Shown: positions 22,311-35,729, numbered from the stretch's first letter. The stretch: 64,000 nt of DNA from Girardinichthys multiradiatus (GCF_021462225.1 NC_061800.1:8315814-8379813), one strand, 5' to 3'. Translations and numbers: made by a program. The notes: generated by a model from the letters alone, not told the origin.

Positions 22311-25300
22311 AAACAAACTTAAAAATACTTTAAATTGCTTTGTTTTGTTGTTGAGGGCCCCATCTGCTGACATTTGCCTCCATTTTACCTGTTTACCAGG
22401 GTTTCTTTAAATCTTCTGTTTCAATACTGCTCTAAAGGCTCTAATTTCAGCTTTGCTGCTAATTACATTTTTGTTTGTTTGTTTGTTCTTGCTCTCTGCA
22501 TGTTCATGTCAGCTGCTGTATATTTTTAAATTTTTGAGTTACATCCAACTAAGTGGTAAAACTTTACCTCTTTGTATAAAATGAGCAAATAGTAGCGAAC
22601 GTTTATTTTCCTGTGTTGTTTGAAAGGTATTCCTAACCTACAAACCATTGTTCTAGTGCTTTCTAAGACAGAATCATTGAGTAAACCCAATCTTAAAGAT
22701 AGATGCTAAAATAAACAGTTAAACTATGGCTAACTAATCCTGACAGCTAACAAACTGATCAGACATATTCCTTTTTGGTGCTAGTGAAGCTTGTGATACA
22801 GTTTACAGCACTGAAAGTTCATGGCTAATAGTTTCTTTTCAATTATGTCACTGGATAATACCATAATGAAGCGCAAACAAAACAGAAATTGCTAACCTGC
22901 AAAGGAAATAATCTAGAATTACAAGATAGGTCATTTTCTTAACAAAAGCTGAAATTCTTGGGCTAGACCAATATCAAATGCCAAAGAGCAAACGTAAGCC
23001 CCTTTTCCATTTATATCTACTCTACTCTACTCGACTCGGGTTGGGTTGGCTCTGCCCGTTTTGGTTCATTTTCCATTATAATTGAGTACCATCTCAATGT
23101 GGATAGGATCATCAATAGCAAGGCAGCCCCACAATCCAAAAAAGTAATGTGATGTGATTTGTAGTGACACAAACACAATAACAATGGAGAATCTGCTGCT
23201 CATTCTATGGCTGGTGTCAGACTCTGACTTAAAGATGAGAACCAGAAAAGACAGAAAGACGAAGCAATTTGGTTATGTACAGGAGAGAGTGGGAAGCCAT
23301 GGAGTGGTATCAAACTGAAGGGTACAAGCTAGAGGATGTGTTGGGGTAAGCTAACGCTAACTAATGCTAGCTTGCTATAGTGGTCTTATACAAAATTAGC
23401 CCAGTGTACACTTTTTAACAGCTGATGATATTAGTTAGTGAAATAACCTGTTACTAGTGACGCTGCCCCCTACCTAATCAGTGATCAGCCTTTTGATGTA
23501 GCTTTTTCAGCACGACTTGGTTACCATCTTTGGTACCGCAAGCATGCAGGTACCAAAAATAGTAATAGTTCCACATAACAGTTCTAATGGAAAAGCCTCA
23601 AAAGCGAGTAGAGCCATGCATTAATTAAAGTTGTGACTGCTTACCTAACATTTCAAGCAATGATATGATGAAGTACTTTGTATTGCCTCTTCATTCAGTC
23701 TTCACAGATGAGCAACTTCAAGGGAGGATGTCGCTATCAATATTTCTTCACCTCCAATACTGATTCAAGTCATTCAAAGATATTAAATGTCCAAAATGTT
23801 ACTAAAATCACTGCCACATGCCTGAAAGATAACACATTACATTTCACCTGTATCAGATGATCTACATTAGTATTGTGATTGAATCCCACTGAACCCACTT
23901 AACATTCATGTTCCAGACACTACAGTACTCATTTGTCTTGGCAGTGACAGATATTTAGTTGCTAAAGTGCTAGGCTAATGATAGCAAGCTCAGTTTTGAT
24001 ATAACCTGCTGATAATTAGGTACATAACATATTTCAATATGGTTCCAGTTAATTGTGTGGGGTTAAAATATTCATAAAGTTAGTGCTTTGCCTTGTCCTG
24101 AAATTTAATAAGTGGTTTTTCAGCTAGTCTCTGCATAGCCTTTGTTTAGACAGACATCGGTGCGGGGACTACAACACAGAACAGGTATACCTTCAATCTA
24201 ATACTTAGGATAGAATCGGGATATCCCCAGATTAGAGAATATAAAAGTCCTAAAGCTGACATCTATTTCACATCTAATTGAGTAGGACATGCATCAGTGG
24301 CCTGGTCATGGAAGATGAAGCTGGTATTACCAGCATGATAAGGTTATTGTTTTTAATGAACTATGTTTTACAGATGCAGATTGAATATGCACAACTGTTA
24401 GGAAGCCTACACTTAAGCAGCTGATACTCCTGAGGGCCTCTCTCACTGCAGGGACAATACTGTCACTATAGCAATGTCTAATTTTCATACTACTGTGTGG
24501 CCTCGAACATGGAGGACAGGAAGTTTCTCTGCCTCAAACAAAAACACACGTATTGAATGTTCATGCAGCAGTTTGTCGTGCTTAAACTGATGTAAATGAG
24601 TTGGGTTTTTATAGAACTTTCAACAACAGTGCTGTTTCAGATGGCATCTGATTTATTTTATGTTTCATGTCCTAAGATGTGTGATTTATTTGTGCTTTTC
24701 TTCACACATGGTCCTGCTTTCACTTTACATCTGCTTCCCTGCAATCATTCTCTCCCTCATTATCTAGAATACAGTGGGTTACTCTGTCCCTGTTCCCAAC
24801 TATGTTCTTTTGTAAATAGTGTTTCATTCGGGAGTCCTTTTAAGTTTTTATTTATGGGCTTTCTGCCTCTGTCTGTGTTTCAGTCCAATAAAAACTTCTA
24901 AGTCATTGAAGACTTGTCTGTCTGATTGTAAGCCTGAATTTGAGTCCTTCATACATTGATCCATTGCAGTTCAAATTGCCTGAAATATAAAAGAGGAATG
25001 TAAGAGCCGAACAGTCTAGACAATTCAGATATCCTTTGTGTTATCAATTCATAAAAAAATGAGGTTGCTTAACACTGTTTTGAATTCTTCAAAATTCATC
25101 ACCTTAACATCCTTTTCTTATAGTATCTCTGGTTAGAGTGCCAGCGATTGTCTACAGCTCTGCTTCACAACACCAGGACACCAAAGGATTTGTGTTGTCA
25201 AAGTAAATAGCCTCTCTCTGACAATGCAGATTGCTCTCTTTCTAGATAGTGATGGATGAGAATTGAAGCATAATCAGCCTGTTTGGATTAACTCAAGAGA

Positions 25301-25917
25301 GCAAAGCAGCAACAATAAAGTGATCTGGATTTTATTACATATGTCTTCACAGGATGTTTTATACAACACAGAATGTCTTGTAGAACTTTAGGACAATGTA
25401 CACCTAGCATCATTTTATGATTTGTACCATCCTTGTATAAACTGTGGAGATGAGATCCCCAGATAGAAATGGATCAATAACTGACTAAGTGGTGACCCAG
25501 TCATCTGCTCTTCTCTGCAATGTTACTGTCACATCTCCTGATTGTGAAAAATGATGGAACCATCATGGTATTATCATGGTGATGAGGGCATTGTTAGTTT
25601 CGACATTAATGGCCAAAGAGCCACTGACCAAATGGCTGACAGTGAAGACTCTATAGATCACTGTGCTTGTTAATGCAATGTGCGCTATAGTCATTGTATC
25701 CCTGGCTCTGTGTTACGAAGTCTGTATGGGTATGAGAGAATGGGAGAAAGGGCCTGTGTGTTTGTGCTGTACAGTCATTCATTGTATTAAAAATTCTGAA
25801 CTCCACTCTGCTGTGATCTTTTTATTCTAATCACCCTTGCATCGGATGGTTACAGTAACACATTACTGGCCAAGTTCTTCTATCTTTTATATTGTATGTT
25901 AAAATATTTCACAAACA
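22311..25917. other. Intergenic stretch without a recognised gene
   Basis: Apart from the foldback repeat at 22,998-23,620 I see no coding region. A second AATAAA (24,887) lies in T-rich sequence and might end a long pde1a 3' UTR. Confidence 0.45.
22998..23620. mobile_element. Non-autonomous foldback DNA repeat
   Basis: The left side reads CCCCTTTTCC..CTACTCTACTCGACT and the right side GGAAAAGCCTCAAAAGCGAG followed by TAGAGC, an inverted relation. Matching GTACCATCTC and GGTACC blocks lie inside. This arrangement is typical of a common fish MITE with TCTACTCGACTC ends. Superfamily not assigned. Confidence 0.55.
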
Positions 25918-27000
25918 GTCGGAACCAGATATTTACACACACCGTATAAAATGACGGGTCTTTTGGTTTTCTCAGTGTCTGATATTAAATCCAACTATAT
26001 CTTTCCTATTTAATAAAAATAAAATTACCAAAACTATTTGTAATGGCAAAGTAAGAATATGAAGTGAGAAATCTTTTTTTTTTTTTTTTTTCTTTAAATT
26101 CAGACGTTTACATACACTAAGATTATTTTGCATTTGAACTGTTGGTTTTTGATAGGTTCACAACCTTTGAGTTAAAAAGATGCATATATATGGACATATT
26201 TTCAAGCAATGCCTCAAACACATGGTTCCCTTGTGTGACATCCTGGGAAAAAAAAATCCAAGATATCAGGAAAAGCAAGAACACCTTATGTACATTTTCC
26301 AGGTTTCTGAAGGTGCCACATTTATCAGTTCAAACTATGACATGCAAGACTAAACAGCATGGGAATGTTCAGCCATCACACCGATCAAGAAGGAGACCGG
26401 TTCTGTATCCCAGAGAGGAATGTGTTGGTGCAAAATCAACCCCTAAAGCAACACAAAAATCCTTGTTAAGTTGCTGGTTGAAGTGTGACATTATCCACAA
26501 TGAAATGACTCCTGTACCAAGATGGGCTGAAAGGTCACTCAGAGAGAAAGATAGTATCACTCCTCATTATTACTCATTTGAAAGTCAGAATATCGTTTGC
26601 AAATGCATGCCATGCACTGAAGTGTTTTGCCACAATGACCATTGTTAGATTTGGAGAAAACAGGACGAACGTTGAAAGCATAAGAACTTTGAACCTGATT
26701 AACCATGCCAGGTTAACGAGGTCCAGAGTAAGTTCTTACCAGGTGAACTACACAACTGCCCACCTTATATTGTCTATAAATTAATTCATTTGTTGGTGAT
26801 AAAAAAAATTTAACACAATTCCTCCTCTGCCTGATAAGCTGTCCTCGCTTTTGGACCAGGCAGTAATTCTTGGTTTAAACCTTGATAAAATTCACTGTAC
26901 AGGTCTTAACCTTGGCTTCAAATAGAGGTATCAATGACTTATGTTTAAAAGAGGTCTGTGTTTAGCTTCAACATTGTGAAAGGGTCTAATAATTTCTGTG
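25918..27000 (+). mobile_element. Degenerate Tc1-like remnant (salmonid-type)
   Basis: The AGTCGGAACCAGATATTTAC start and the CAGACGTTTACATACACTAA block at 26,101-26,120 match the 'GTTTACATACAC' ends of a well-known fish Tc1 family. The frame at 26,310-26,500 (VPHLSVQTM, HGNVQPSHRSRRRPVLYPRE) matches its N-terminal DNA-binding part. No catalytic triad survives. Confidence 0.75.
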
Positions 27001-27365
27001 ATATTATTCCAGCAATATCATAACTGAAAAATGATGAAATCACTTAAATCCCTGCTGTCTTTGAGTCATGCTTCCTGACATCACTGCATGATTTAAAGAC
27101 AATTTTACTCACGTTAGTATATATTTTTTTAAGACTAAGATTAGACCACTGGACAAGACATAACAGTCTGAATTAGTATAAACATGACAATGATTTTTGT
27201 CTACATTAGGCAGAATTTGAATATCATGAAAAAGTTAATTACACAGAGTGGACTTTGAGCCCTTATTTCTTGCAATTTTTATGATTACTTCCGAAAACAA
27301 AGTGGACCGACACCAGCAGATGTCATGGCACCAAACTCATTACTGACTATGGAAACTTCACACTA

Positions 27366-28964
27366 CAGGTCCTTCTCAAAATATTAGCATATTGTGATAA
27401 AGTTAATTATTTTCCATAATGTCATGATGAAAATTTAACATTCATATATTTTAGATTCATTGCACACTAACTGAAATATTTCAAGTCTTTTATTGTCTTA
27501 ATATGGATGATTTTGGCATACAGCTCATGAAAACCCAAGATTCCTATCTCACAAAATTAGCATATTTCATCCGACCAATAAAAGAAAAGTGTTTTTAATA
27601 CAAAAAACATCAACCTTCAAATAATCATGTACAGTTATGCACTCAATACTTGGTCGGGAATCCTTTTGCAGAAATGACTGCTTGGCATGGAGGCAATCAG
27701 CCTGTGGCACGGCTGAGGTCTTATGGAGGCCCAGGATGCTTCGATAGCGGCCTTTAGCTCATCCAGAGTGTTGGGTCTTGAGTCTCTCAATGTTCTCTTC
27801 ACAATATCCCACAGATTCTCTATGGGGTTCAGGTCAGGAGAGTTGGCAGGCCAATTGAGCACAGTGATACCATGGTCAGTAAACCATTTACCAGTGGTTT
27901 TGGCACTGTGAGCAGGTGCCAGGTCGTGCTGAAAAATGAAATCTTCATCTCCATAAAGCTTTTCAGCAGATGGAAGCATGAAGTGCTCCAAAATCTCCTG
28001 ATAGCTAGCTGCATTGACCCTGCCCTTGATAAAACACAGTGGACCAACACCAGCAGCTGACACGGCACCCCAGACCATCACTGACTGTGGGTACTTGACA
28101 CTGGACTTCTGACATTTTGGCATTTCCTTCTCCCCAGTCTTCCTCCAGACTCTGGCACCTTGATTTCCGAATGACATGCAGAATTTGCTTTCATCCGAAA
28201 AAAGTACTTTGGACCACTGAGCAACAGTCCAGTGCTGCTTCTCTGTAGCCCAGGTCAGGCGCTTCTGCCGCTGTTTCTGGTTCAAAAGTGGCTTGACCTG
28301 GGGAATGCGGCACCTGTAGCCCATTTCCTGCATACGCCTGTGCACGGTGGCTCTGGATGTTTCTACTCCAGACTCAGTCCACTGCTTCCGCAGGTCCCCC
28401 AAGGTCTGGAATCGGCCCTTCTCCACAGTCTTCCTCAGGGTCCGGTCACCTCTTCTCGTTGTGCAGCGTTTTCTGCCACACTTTTTCCTTCCCACAGACT
28501 TCCCACTGAGGTACCTTGATACAGCACTCTGGGAACAGCCTATTCGTTCAGAAAATTCTTTCTGTGTCTTACCCTCTTGCTTGAGGGTGTCAATAGTGGC
28601 CTTCTGGACAGCAGTCAGGTCGGCAGTCTTACCCATGATTGGGGTTTTGAGTGATGAACCAGGCTGGGAGTTTTAAAGGTCTCAGGAATCTTTTGCAGGT
28701 GTTTAGAGTTAACTCGTTGATTCAGATGATTAGGTTCATAGCTCGTTTAGAGACCCTTTTAATGATATGCTAATTTTGTGAGATAGGAATTTTGGGTTTT
28801 CATGAGCTGTATGCCAAAATCATCCGTATTAAGACAATAAAAGACCTGAAATATTTCAGTTAGTGTGCAATGAATCTAAAATATATGAATGTTAAATTTT
28901 CATCATGACATTATGGAAAATAATGAACTTTATCACAATGTGCTAATTTTTTGAGAAGGACCTG
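27366..28964 (-). mobile_element. Young Tc1-like DD34E transposon, copy A
   Basis: 1,599 bp, flanked by TA (27,364-27,365 and 28,965-28,966). TIRs of about 200 bp begin CAGGTCCTTCTCAAAAT and are nearly identical to those of copy B (48,861-50,470). Copy B is 1,610 bp; the 11-bp difference is accounted for by one deletion in the coding region. The two copies are in opposite orientation, 20 kb apart. Confidence 0.96.
27635..28636 (-). pseudogene. Tc1 transposase, copy A (C-terminus frameshifted)
   Basis: 333-codon frame starting MGKTADLTAVQKATIDTLKQ. N-terminal paired DNA-binding region (ERIGCSQSAVSRYLSGKS, GRKKCGRKR), then VLFSDESKF (first Asp), YPQSVMVWGAVSAAG, FQHDLAPAHSAKTT (second Asp) and [12 protein letters not shown] (Glu), 34 residues between the last two. 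The catalytic motifs are intact, including VWG. Eleven bases that copy B has after CCATGCCA are missing here (near 27,686), replacing the ending RRIEAVISAKGFPTKY with an unrelated SSHFCKRIPDQVLSA. Probably inactive or weakly active; the last residues are not catalytic. Confidence 0.9.
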
Positions 28965-29600
28965 TAGACTTCAAGCATCGTGGATTCTTACTCCAGTATC
29001 TGGGTCTTTGATTCCTAAATCAAATGCACAATTTACTTTCATCTGAAAAAGACTTTGGACCAATGAGCAAAAGCTCAGTTGTTTTTTCTACTTAGAACAG
29101 GTAACACACTAATTGCATTATGTCTGGTTCAGGAGTGGCTAGACATGATGAATGCTACATTTGTAGACTTCACTTGTGTTTAGTAGTTCTTTATGTTTCT
29201 GACTCCAGCCTCAGTCCACTCCTTGTGAAGCTCCCAAAATTCCTGAATGTATTTTGCTTGACAATCCTCTGAAAGCTGTGGTTGTCGGTGTGCCTTTTCC
29301 TACGGCACTTTTTCCTTTCTCTCACCTTTCTATGAATACCTTAGATACAGTACACTGAACAACTAACTTCTTTAGCAATGGCTATCCTTTTACTGTCTTT
29401 TGTTTTGTAAAGTAGCCTGAGATAACCTCTTGTGAATTGGTGCTATATAGATAAACTGAATTGAAGCTAAACTGAATGACCTTTTGTGCATTACCCTCCT
29501 TGTGGAGGGTGTCAATCTTTTGGGCATTTGTCAAGTCAGCAGCCTTCCCCATGATAGTGTAGCCTGTGTAAACAGATATACTTAAACCATAAAACACAGG

Positions 29601-30249
29601 GGGAGTTCATGCCAGACCCAGAGAAAATTGTTCTAAGTCATCTTGACCCCGCCTTATTAAAGCTCACATTAAGACATCTCTCTCTAATGCTGCCTGTGGT
29701 TTAGGGCTTCTTTCAGTAAGTGACTGAAGAGTGCTAACTGTGCCCAAACTGGTACCCAGAAAAGAACCCTGTACAAGTTAAAGACAAGGGTTGTGTTCCT
29801 TTGTATGTGACCCTAGAGTGAACTTCCTGAGAATGCAGAAGTTACTCACAGAGCCAGACCATCTTTCATATCTATTGGTGACCATAAAGCAAAGGTCATG
29901 AGTCTTCTGCAGTCTATTAAAGGATAATTACATATGGACCAAACTGCCATGAAGATATCAGCTAGAACCTTTTAAAAATTATTCACCAACTCTGCCCAGG
30001 GACTACAGATGAATAACCTTTTGACTAACTCCATTGCATTTGCAGCAATGGTGATAATATACAAAGTTCCTGTCAATTCAACCTATTCTAGTCAGCGCTC
30101 TTCTAGTCATTCTGACCATTGAATGAGCTTTACTAGAGCCACATTTACCCAATTTCACTCATAAGCGAGCCACATTCATATACTAATATGCAGATCGGTA
30201 GGCCTTGTCCAGGGGTCCATTGACATGTGACAGATGACTTATGGGAATT
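29601..30249. other. No gene seen
   Basis: Unique-looking A+T-rich DNA with no recognised repeat or reading frame. Confidence 0.45.
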
Positions 30250-31050
30250 GTAATAACATAACATTGACAAATCTTTCTATAAATATGAAAACAAATAATG
30301 CTGGTTTAGACTCTGATACCACACAACCACGAGAGGCAAATAAAGTTTTGAAACAGTTTATTTTCAAACAGGAGATGCGAGGATGAACGGGAACCAGGAA
30401 CTGGGTAAGCGGGTCAATACTGGAGTTATCTAGGCAGGCAAAAACCAAATTTAGACGGTCCAGGGGAAAGAAATCTTGCTGTTAGTGATTTGTTAGATGG
30501 ACTTACTGAGCGAGAGGCTGGGTAAGGAGGTAGGGGAATAAGTCCTTCCCCACAACGTCTGTGGTTGGCAGGCAGTGAGCCGACTAGTTCCTGTGGTCTC
30601 CAGTTAGAGAGCTGTCCTTTCTTCCGCGGGGAAAAAACTCCACTGCGACTTGAGGTGAACGATGAAGGGTGGACAGGCAGGTGAATATTCCTCTGAGTTG
30701 GGTCCGACGGTTCTCCTTGAGAGGATGGGCTTGGAGGTAGAGAACAAGAACCATGAGTCTGAAGTCGTCGCGTTTCTAGGTCTCCACTCCCCTTAAGACA
30801 TGACTCAGGGATAAGCAGGCGCAGGTTACTCCATGAGAACCCCGACTGGGCAAGATCTGTAGAACAGGAGAAAACAACGAAACAATTAGTTTCCTGGGAA
30901 AAAACAAACTGCATTAGAGCAGGGGTCAAGCCTATTTACCACTAGGTGAACACAACGGGCTGACGCCTTCACTCCTTAAAAACCCAGCTGATTGCTGTCA
31001 GAATGAGGAACACCTGTGCAGGAGCACCTGCCCGTCACACCCTAAGGAAA
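30250..31050. repeat. Unclassified interspersed repeat, possible solo LTR
   Basis: The ATAAAGTTTTGAAACAGTTT start, the GGAACCAGGAACTGGG-type runs and the CCTGCCCGTCACACC end resemble the reversed LTR-like repeats at 34,916 and 63,634. No clear duplication was found, so the class is uncertain. The 167-codon minus-strand frame inside has no family motif. Confidence 0.35.
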
Positions 31051-31351
31051 AAAAATGGAAAAATCAAAAAAACACAGCAATGCCCTGCATAGCACAGAAC
31101 TCGCACACAGACACTGTGGAAGCTGACAATATAAGGTTCTGTTGATATACACCTAAAACTAAACGATCCGCACCGCACATTAACTAGTAGCTGTTTGCAA
31201 TAACATGAAACAAGAGCAATTTAAAACTCAACCAAACTAATATCACGAGTGGTTTCTCTAAAGTCAATTGAAAATGCTACTATTTATGTCGAGTACAGCC
31301 TAATAAGCAATAAACCCCTTCATACAGGACAGAGATTTTTTTGTACTTTGA

Positions 31352-31500
31352 GGAGGTGGCTGTGGCTCTGGGAATAGTAGTCGTCTTGCAATCCACCAGT
31401 TGTGCGTTCGATTCCTGCTTCCTGCTGCTAAATGTCAATGTCCCCCTGGGCAAGGCACTTACCCTAAAGTTGCCTACTGGTCTGCGTCAATATAAAAACA
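31352..31500 (+). mobile_element. Second tRNA-derived SINE family, one copy
   Basis: GGAGGTGGCTGTGGCTCTGG followed by GTGCGTTCGATTCCTGC resembles tRNA A and B boxes (GTTCGATTCC). The downstream CTGGGCAAGGCACTTACCCT is the body typical of this fish SINE. It differs from the TCAG-tailed family. Confidence 0.65.
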
Positions 31501-33039
31501 GCAACATATCAAAGACTGTAAAGACTCTGCAGTAAATATCAAGTGGTGGGTTGTTCTGGGGACTGCCACTGCAATAGCCAGATCTATTCTGTTCTTCAAG
31601 TTTGACCTTGACTGCAATACGAGAATCTGGTAGGATGGTCTACTTGCTTACATACCTTAACTTTTTCGTTAAAGGTAAGTAAAACTATTTTAAAATCAGT
31701 GGGAAAACAGATGGGCAGCCGGTGCAAATCTACTAAAAATGTAACTAACATCTGGCAGCATTCCTGAAGAATCAAAGGCTTTGTTTCATGGGCAGAGGCC
31801 TCCAATTCGTTGATGTTCTTAACCACCTTTTCAAATCCCAGCAAATATTTTAAAAGGAGTTCTAATCAGGTGACAAGTGATTGTCAGTCTTGTATCTTCC
31901 AGGGCTTCTTTTGAAACTGAGATGTTATAGACTTCTAGATATGCTTGGTATCATTTTCCTGCAGAATGCCCAAGCTTCAGCTTCCTTACAGACTACTTGA
32001 TAAGTTTATCCAAGATTTCCAGCTGGTCAATTAAAGCCATTTTTCCCTCCACACAGTGCAGGTTTTCTGTGCCAAGGGAAGGAAAGCAGTTTGAGAGCCT
32101 TACTGAGTCACTTCCGTGCTTTAACGTAAGATGCTCCTTTAAGTGTCATCATTGCTACCCTTCCAGACATACCGCTGAAAACCTGACCTGACCTGAAAGT
32201 TCCAGTTTTTATTCCTCTCTCCACAAAACAGTCCTAAACTTTAAATTTGAGTTTACTTCTCATGTGGTTTCTGGACAGTGTTTCTGTAAACGGAGGCTCT
32301 GATGCTGGTACCGAGGGAACCGCTACCCGTGGAATCTGCAGTGGACGTGGGAACCATTGCTGCTGCTGTTGTAGATGTGGGAACTGCTGCTGCCGGCGTT
32401 CGAGCTGTGGAAGCTGAATTTGGCCATAGACTAATGAAAGGCGCTGGAGAAGCTTGGGCTCAGGAAGGCTCATGAGTAACCTGGGCCCAGGAGTGCTAAG
32501 GAGAGGCCTGATACGATAAGCCGGCTTGAGACATGGAGGCCTGAGACGTAATGAAAGACACTGGGGTAGAACTGAAGGTGTAAACCAGAACCTCCGGAAG
32601 AGTGTGTGGGCATCGGCCAAACCCTCCAGAGCAGGTGTGAAGGCATCTCAATGACAGCGTTATTTGTGGCAGGAGGATGAGGAAACAGGATGTGCTGAGA
32701 CAGATGGTGGAGGAAATGAAGCAGTGGCTGATCTGTGGAACCGTGTCAACCCTGGTAGAGGACGTGTCAGACACAGGTTCTGGCTTCCAGGTGAAATGGT
32801 AATGCTGGCTGATTGTACTGGGAGCTCACTACAGGTTGGAATGCCTCCGTGAAAGCAGCTTGTACCAACTCCAGTTTCTTTCTCTAGAAGGTTAACCTTC
32901 ATATATATATATAGTTCTACCACTGCTCGCCTCATTTGACGATTTCAATCGCCATCTTATGCCACCAGAGGGAGGCAAACACTTATGTCATTTGCAAACC
33001 ACCGTTTTCACTTATATTTCTATATTTACATTCCAATCT
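31501..33039. other. Unassigned stretch with a glutamine-rich minus-strand frame
   Basis: No gene recognised. At 32,234-32,620 (-) a 128-codon frame contains two short Gln runs from CTG/TTG-type triplets; the local sequence is triplet-rich (GCTGCTGCTGTTG near 32,360). It may be a relic of an LTR-element gag region, but I see no diagnostic motif. Confidence 0.3.
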
Positions 33040-33524
33040 GTTTTCAATTCCAATCAGTTTATATATTTTTTTTTAATCTCCAATTCACAACAGATATTGT
33101 CTCTAGGCACTTTACCAAAAAAATAAAATACATAAATATATAATCTATTCAGTAAAATCATGCAGACAGATTCAAAGTCTATTAAAAAACACACACAAAA
33201 AACACAGAAGCAGGAGTACTTTCTATGTTAAATAATGGGTAAAGAGTTAATGGCAGCAGTAGCTCCTTTCATTACTTCATCTAAATGAGAAACACAGATA
33301 AATTAGTTGTAAACTCTATGCCATCAAAAACAGAGTCTATAACATGTCACAATTGTGATCTGCTGCGTTGGTCTATCACATAAAGTCACAGTAAAATACA
33401 CTAAAGCTTGTGGTTGTAAGATGATTAAATGTGACATAGTTCAAAGTGTGTGAAAAGTTTTGTAAGGCACTGTCCTTGGTATAAATAAATAAAGTAGAAT
33501 TCCTTTGATTTAAATGTGTTTTTA

Positions 33525-33865
33525 AGAGGGCTGCATGGTGGCACAGTTGATATCACTGTTGCCTTGCAGCAAAAGGTCCTGGATTCAACTCCCAGGCCGA
33601 GGGTCTTTCTGCATGGAGTTTGCATTTTCTCCCTGTGCACATGTGGGTTCTCACCAGGTACTCTGACTTCCTCCCAAAGTCCAAAAACATGACTATCAGG
33701 TTAATTGGTCTCTCTACATTGCCCTTAGGTGTGTGCATGGCTGTTTGTCCTGTGTGTCATTGTGTTGCCCTGCGATGGACTGGCGACCTGTGAGTGTATC
33801 CCGCCCTCTTGCCCTTAGATCGGTTGAGATCCTGTAAGGAAGATGCTGGTTTAAAAAATGGTTAG
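33525..33865 (+). mobile_element. tRNA-derived SINE, near full length
   Basis: Begins GGGCTGCATGGTGGCACAG with a B-box-like CTGGATTCAACTCCC, then the family body (GTTAATTGGTCTCTCTACAT, GATGGACTGGCGACCTGT). Flanked by the direct repeat ATGTGTTTTTA (33,514-33,524 and 33,866-33,876). Same family as 5,239, 38,219 and 43,074. Confidence 0.85.
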
Positions 33866-33876
33866 ATGTGTTTTTA

Positions 33877-34915
33877 GGAAACCTGTTCTGTTGGTGTTTT
33901 TCCTCACTACTATTTTCAGCACAGTTTTAACACACCGTCGCAGAATCTGTAATAATATTTTAACACAATATCCAGTTTGGCAGCAACTAAATGACAAAAA
34001 TCAGACTTTAGAAGAGCACAAACTGAATACTGACAACATGGTGCATACATCAATCCTTCATGTCAGAGTGGATTTATTCCACACTTTGAATGTGCCAGTG
34101 CTTTCATGTATTAGATTCATGGACAGAGGCAGCAAAACACAAACAGCTGGAAATCAGAGATCCATTTTATGAAATGAAAGGCAGTTCTGCCAAGCTCATT
34201 ATAATGGAGACAATAATTCTGAATGGGATAAATTTGCCAGAAAACCTACCTGTGTCTGTCATTTTAGCTGGACTAACATGGAAGCAGGAGAGTGGGAGCC
34301 GCATGGTGAATGAAGTCTTTAATAATAACACAACTGAACTGGTAAACTTATAGGAAACTGGAAGACATGGAACACAGGCAGAATAAGGGAAATTGAGGCA
34401 GCGAACATTGAGCAGGTTGTCAACAGGAGGATCCAGCAGCAAGCAATGAAAACCAGAGAGTTTAAATACAGAGGCAGACCAATGAACAAAAAAAACTAAG
34501 TAGGTGAAATGTGGAGCGGCTGGAGGCAGGGAAAATGCAGAGCAATTGAAGGAGGGAGGCTAATTAACACTGATGAGTGGGAGCACTGAGAGGTCCAGGG
34601 AAGTAACAGAAATATCAAAACACATGAATGAGGCAAGACCATAATCTACCATGAGCAAACTGAAATAATTGCAACTAGGGGATATAAAAAGGGAAACTGA
34701 CAAGAACTCAAAACTCAAACACAGGTGATGGTGTCAGCAGCTGAAAGAGGCACCTGCTTTGCCAAATCAAGTAAAGCAATCCATTTGAATGGAAGTGTTT
34801 CATTTTCTTCAACGTCTCTCTGGTTTTGTCTTCAATTTTAAAGCATCGGAGATCATTTCACTGAATATTACAGTATAACATCAGCATTGCTGATCATTTT
34901 CTGCACTTCTTTATA
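33877..34915. other. Unassigned; LTR-like repeat texture at 34,300-34,780
   Basis: No gene. The 34,300-34,780 part (GAAGTCTTTAATAATAACAC start, AGGCAG and AACACAGGC motifs) looks like the A+G-rich reversed LTR-like repeats elsewhere in the window. Boundaries not found. Confidence 0.3.
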
Positions 34916-35729
34916 CTGTCACGGTGTTGGTTGGGGTCGGACCAGCTTGCAGGGAGATACTCGGGAGCCATGAGGTAAGGTTTTGTTTTATTTGCAGGAT
35001 TCTCAGCCAGTAGTGTAGGAGACAGTAGGCAAGATGAACAGAACTTACAGGAGCTGAACTGGACTAGATAATCAGGGATACTGGAAACAATGTTTGAGCA
35101 AGACAGGTGAATCGCGGGATTACGGCAAGTAACTGGCAGGAAGGGGAACAAACAAAACCCATGAGCTTATAAACAGGGAAGGTGAATGATGATACAATGG
35201 GAACGAGAGGAGTAGGTAATCAGAAGAATGCTTACAGGTGTGCTGGCCAGGTGAAGGGAACTGAGGTGATGGAGGTTTCTATGGTGACTGGAGCTAGGAA
35301 AACACAGAGACAGGAGTGGAAACTAAACACTAAACTAAACTGGGAGAAACAGGGAAAAGAAACCTAAACATAAGCTAACGTAAATAGTAAGTCTAGAAAG
35401 AACAAAGTCTAAGGACGCGAAAGGAACTATGTAAATAAACAGAATTACTGAATAACAGAATATAACTGACTGAGAGGAACTAAAATATGAGGGATAAACG
35501 AAGAGAACTATTACTATAAAAACTAACCAAGAGGGAACTATACTGTAAAGCAAGGCTGGGGAAAGAACAACTAATATTATGGGAAACAAGTAACTGGGGA
35601 AATCATAAGAAAATAAGTCTAAAGCCAGGAGGAATAAATTAACAAAACTAAGCACACTGCAGGAGTAAATAAACCTAAATGAACTGCTCAATCAAAACAA
35701 AACAAAATCCAAAATGGTAGATCCTGACA
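34916..35729. repeat. Possible solo LTR, 814 bp
   Basis: Starts TGTCACGGTGTTGG and ends ATCCTGACA, so has TG..CA termini with TGTCA/TGACA inverted ends. Inside is GTTTTGTTTTATTTGCAGG near the left. Flanks show no clear target duplication. Call rests on termini and texture only. Confidence 0.4.

Larger units (their letters stand above)
27240..29600 (-). mobile_element. Old Tc1-like transposon, split by a younger one
   Basis: Two pieces (27,240-27,365 and 28,965-29,600) join across the younger element: ..GGAAACTTCACACTA | GACTTCAAGC.. reads continuously as transposase-region DNA of a related fish family. The right part encodes, on the minus strand from 29,552, MGKAADLTNAQKIDTLHKE, the N-terminus of a relative of the 333/334-aa transposases. 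Full of stops. Confidence 0.75.

Noticed and set aside
24596..24901. 101-codon plus-strand frame ending at an AATAAA
   Set aside because: T-rich composition gives Phe/Leu/Cys; no splice or domain evidence. More likely non-coding or distal 3' UTR.
30426..30929. 167-codon minus-strand frame
   Set aside because: Ser/Pro-rich, no family motif, lies in a repeat-like stretch.
32234..32620. Glutamine-rich protein gene
   Set aside because: Gln runs come from a CTG/TTG-type triplet stretch; no start context, splice sites or known domain.
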